In this document: positions 14,395 to 16,924 of the stretch, piece by piece
Numbering within the stretch: the first letter of the stretch is position 1
Layout: the number at the start of each line of letters is the position of its first letter
Assembly: GCA_905199135.1 (NCBI GenBank)
Contig: CAJKFC010000037.1
Location: 1-16,924 of the forward strand
Direction of reading: 5' to 3'
DNA length: 16,924 bases
Origin: an uncultured Eubacteriales bacterium
Lineage (GTDB): Bacteria; Bacillota; Clostridia; Oscillospirales; Butyricicoccaceae
Made by a program: the position numbers and the translations under genes
The notes under the pieces: generated by a model
What the model was told of the DNA's origin: nothing
What the model saw: only the letters and a program-made list of their open reading frames with translations
Database searches by the model: none

Positions 14395-15596
14395 ATGGGA
14401 AAATGTATGATCATAGGCTGCGGCGGCGTCGCAAGCGTCGCTATTCACAAATGCTGCCAGAACGATGAAGTTTTTGAAGAAATCATGATAGCAAGCCGCA
14501 CAAAGGAAAAGTGCGACGCCCTCAAGGAAAAGCTTCAGGGCACAACAAAGACAAAGATTCACACTGCCAAGGTAGACGCCGACAATACTCAGGAGCTCAT
14601 CGACCTCATCAATGAGTTCAAGCCCGATGTGGTGCTCAATCTCGCTCTCCCTTATCAGGATCTCACAATTATGGACGCCTGCCTTGCCACAAAGACACAC
14701 TATGTGGACACAGCCAACTACGAGCCCTTGGACACAGCTAAGTTTGAGTACAAGTGGCAGTGGGCATACCGCGAGAAGTTCAAGGAGGCAGGTATCTGCG
14801 CCCTTCTCGGCAGCGGCTTTGACCCTGGAGTAACCAGCGTATTTTCGGCATATGCACTTAAGCATCACTTTGACGAGATCAACTATATAGATATCCTCGA
14901 CTGCAACGGCGGCGACCACGGCTATCCCTTCGCCACCAACTTCAACCCCGAGATCAACCTCCGCGAAGTTTCTGCAAAGGGCAGCTACTGGGAGGACGGT
15001 CACTGGGTCGAGACAGAGCCCATGGAGATCAAGCGCGAGTACAATTTTGATCAGGTAGGTAAGAAGGATATGTACCTGCTTCATCACGAGGAGATAGAGA
15101 GCCTTGCCCTCAACATCCCCGGCATCAAGCGCATCCGCTTCTTCATGACATTCGGTCAGAGCTATCTCACACACCTCAAGTGCCTTGAAAATGTCGGCAT
15201 GACATCTATAAAGCCCATTATGTACGAGGGCAAGGAGATTGTGCCCATTCAGTTCCTCAAGGCTGTTTTGCCCGATCCTGCATCACTCGGCCCCAGAACT
15301 GTCGGAAAGACCAACATCGGTTGCATTTTCCGCGGCAAGAAGGACGGCAAGGAAAAGACATATTATCTCTACAATGTCTGCGACCACCAGGAGTGCTATA
15401 AGGAAGTCGGCTCTCAGGCTGTATCCTATACCACAGGCGTTCCTGCAATGATAGGCGCAATGCTCGTCATGAACGGCACATGGAACAAGCCCGGTGTATG
15501 GAATATGGAAGAGTTCGATCCCGATCCCTTTATGGAGAACCTCAACAAATGGGGTCTGCCCTGGATCGAGGACTTTAACCCCACATTGGTGGACTA

Positions 15597-15597
<1 letters not shown>
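14395..15597 (+). CDS. Carboxynorspermidine / carboxyspermidine dehydrogenase (saccharopine dehydrogenase-like)
   Basis: This 400-residue oxidoreductase of the saccharopine dehydrogenase family opens with an NAD(P)-binding motif in MGKCMIIGCGGVASVAIHKC. It also contains the segments NLALPYQDLTIMDACL, YVDTANYEP and LLGSGFDPGVTSVFSAYAL, typical of the carboxynorspermidine synthase branch. That enzyme condenses aspartate semialdehyde with putrescine (or diaminopropane) and reduces the Schiff base with NADPH to carboxyspermidine (or carboxynorspermidine). The call rests on the immediate neighbour: nspC, whose product decarboxylates this compound, overlaps its stop by one base. The start at 14395 is chosen for AAAGGAGAG upstream; an in-frame ATG at 14359 overlaps the HAD gene and adds 12 untypical residues. 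Saccharopine dehydrogenase activity itself is less likely in this context. Confidence 0.9.
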
Positions 15598-16727
<1,130 letters not shown>

Positions 16728-16751
16728 TACTGACGACATTCGGAGGCGTTT

Positions 16752-16924
16752 ATGAGACCCATCGTTACAAAATTCGGCGGAAGCTCCCTGGCGGATGCGG
16801 CACAGTTTCAAAAGGTAGCCGAAATCATCAGGGCGGATGCGGCAAGAAAATACGTGGTGCCATCGGCGCCGGGCAAACGGTTTAAAAATGACGACAAGGT
16901 GACGGATCTTTTATATAAAAGCTA
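16752..16924 (+). CDS. lysC: Aspartate kinase (partial, 3' end outside window)
   Basis: Only the first 57 codons are present. The N-terminus MRPIVTKFGGSSLADAAQF carries the KFGGSS nucleotide-binding signature (7-12). The segment VVPSAPGKRFKNDDKVTDLLY is typical of clostridial aspartokinases. Aspartate kinase makes aspartyl phosphate, the precursor of aspartate semialdehyde for lysine, threonine and methionine synthesis. Here it follows nspC after a 24-base gap, with GGAGG upstream and no terminator between, so it is probably part of the polyamine operon. Aspartate semialdehyde is also the co-substrate of the carboxy(nor)spermidine dehydrogenase two genes upstream, which would explain the placement. 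The regulatory ACT domains cannot be seen. Confidence 0.9.
   Translation, partial: MRPIVTKFGGSSLADAAQFQKVAEIIRADAARKYVVPSAPGKRFKNDDKVTDLLYKS

Noticed and set aside
14212..15174. A 320-codon open frame on the minus strand opposite the HAD and dehydrogenase genes
   Set aside because: It is a shadow frame across two clear plus-strand genes and their junction, with no domain and no promoter.

Overview
The window reads as chromosomal DNA of a low-to-mid GC Firmicute, most likely a gut-type member of the Clostridia (Oscillospirales/Ruminococcaceae-like). The grounds are the gene order gdpP-rplI-dnaB followed by tilS-hpt-ftsH, strong AGGAGG-type ribosome binding sites, heavy use of ATA (Ile) and AGA/AGG (Arg) codons, near-consensus sigma-A promoters, and the gene families themselves. 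No phage, insertion sequence, tRNA, rRNA or CRISPR array is visible. The species cannot be named from sequence reading alone.

Layout. (1) Positions 1-402, minus strand: the first 134 codons of an ECF transporter substrate-binding (S) component resembling the folate FolT family, with its own promoter. (2) Positions 526-7829, plus strand: a housekeeping operon reading promoter, gdpP (c-di-AMP phosphodiesterase), rplI (ribosomal protein L9), dnaB (replicative helicase), tilS (tRNA-Ile lysidine synthetase), hpt (purine salvage), ftsH (membrane protease) and a hairpin terminator. A probable extra promoter for hpt-ftsH lies inside tilS. (3) Positions 7835-9099, minus strand: a two-gene unit made of an ABC-type ATPase (SMC/RecF-like, family unknown) and a standalone histidine phosphotransfer (HPt) protein. 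It has its own consensus promoter and shares the terminator of ftsH. (4) Positions 9060-9596: a 537-base stretch without a gene. It holds the divergent promoters and a leader of about 330 nt, rich in hairpins, that ends in an intrinsic terminator directly in front of the speD ribosome binding site. (5) Positions 9597-16924, plus strand: a tightly packed polyamine operon, speD, speA-type decarboxylase, speE, speB, a Cof-type HAD phosphatase, a carboxy(nor)spermidine dehydrogenase, nspC (carboxy(nor)spermidine decarboxylase) and the start of an aspartate kinase gene.

How the genes work together. Arginine can go to agmatine (SpeA) and, with SpeB and SpeE in either order, to putrescine and spermidine, with aminopropyl groups supplied by SpeD from S-adenosylmethionine. 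The same transcript also encodes the second known route to spermidine, in which putrescine is condensed with aspartate semialdehyde (dehydrogenase) and decarboxylated (NspC). The aspartate kinase gene that follows makes the precursor of aspartate semialdehyde, so it fits the second route. The most striking features are this combination of two spermidine routes in one operon and the unassigned terminator-bearing leader that probably controls it. Two housekeeping proteins carry unusual residues in otherwise conserved motifs: GdpP has Ser where the DHHA1 motif usually has His, and TilS has SAGADS where SGGxDS is usual.
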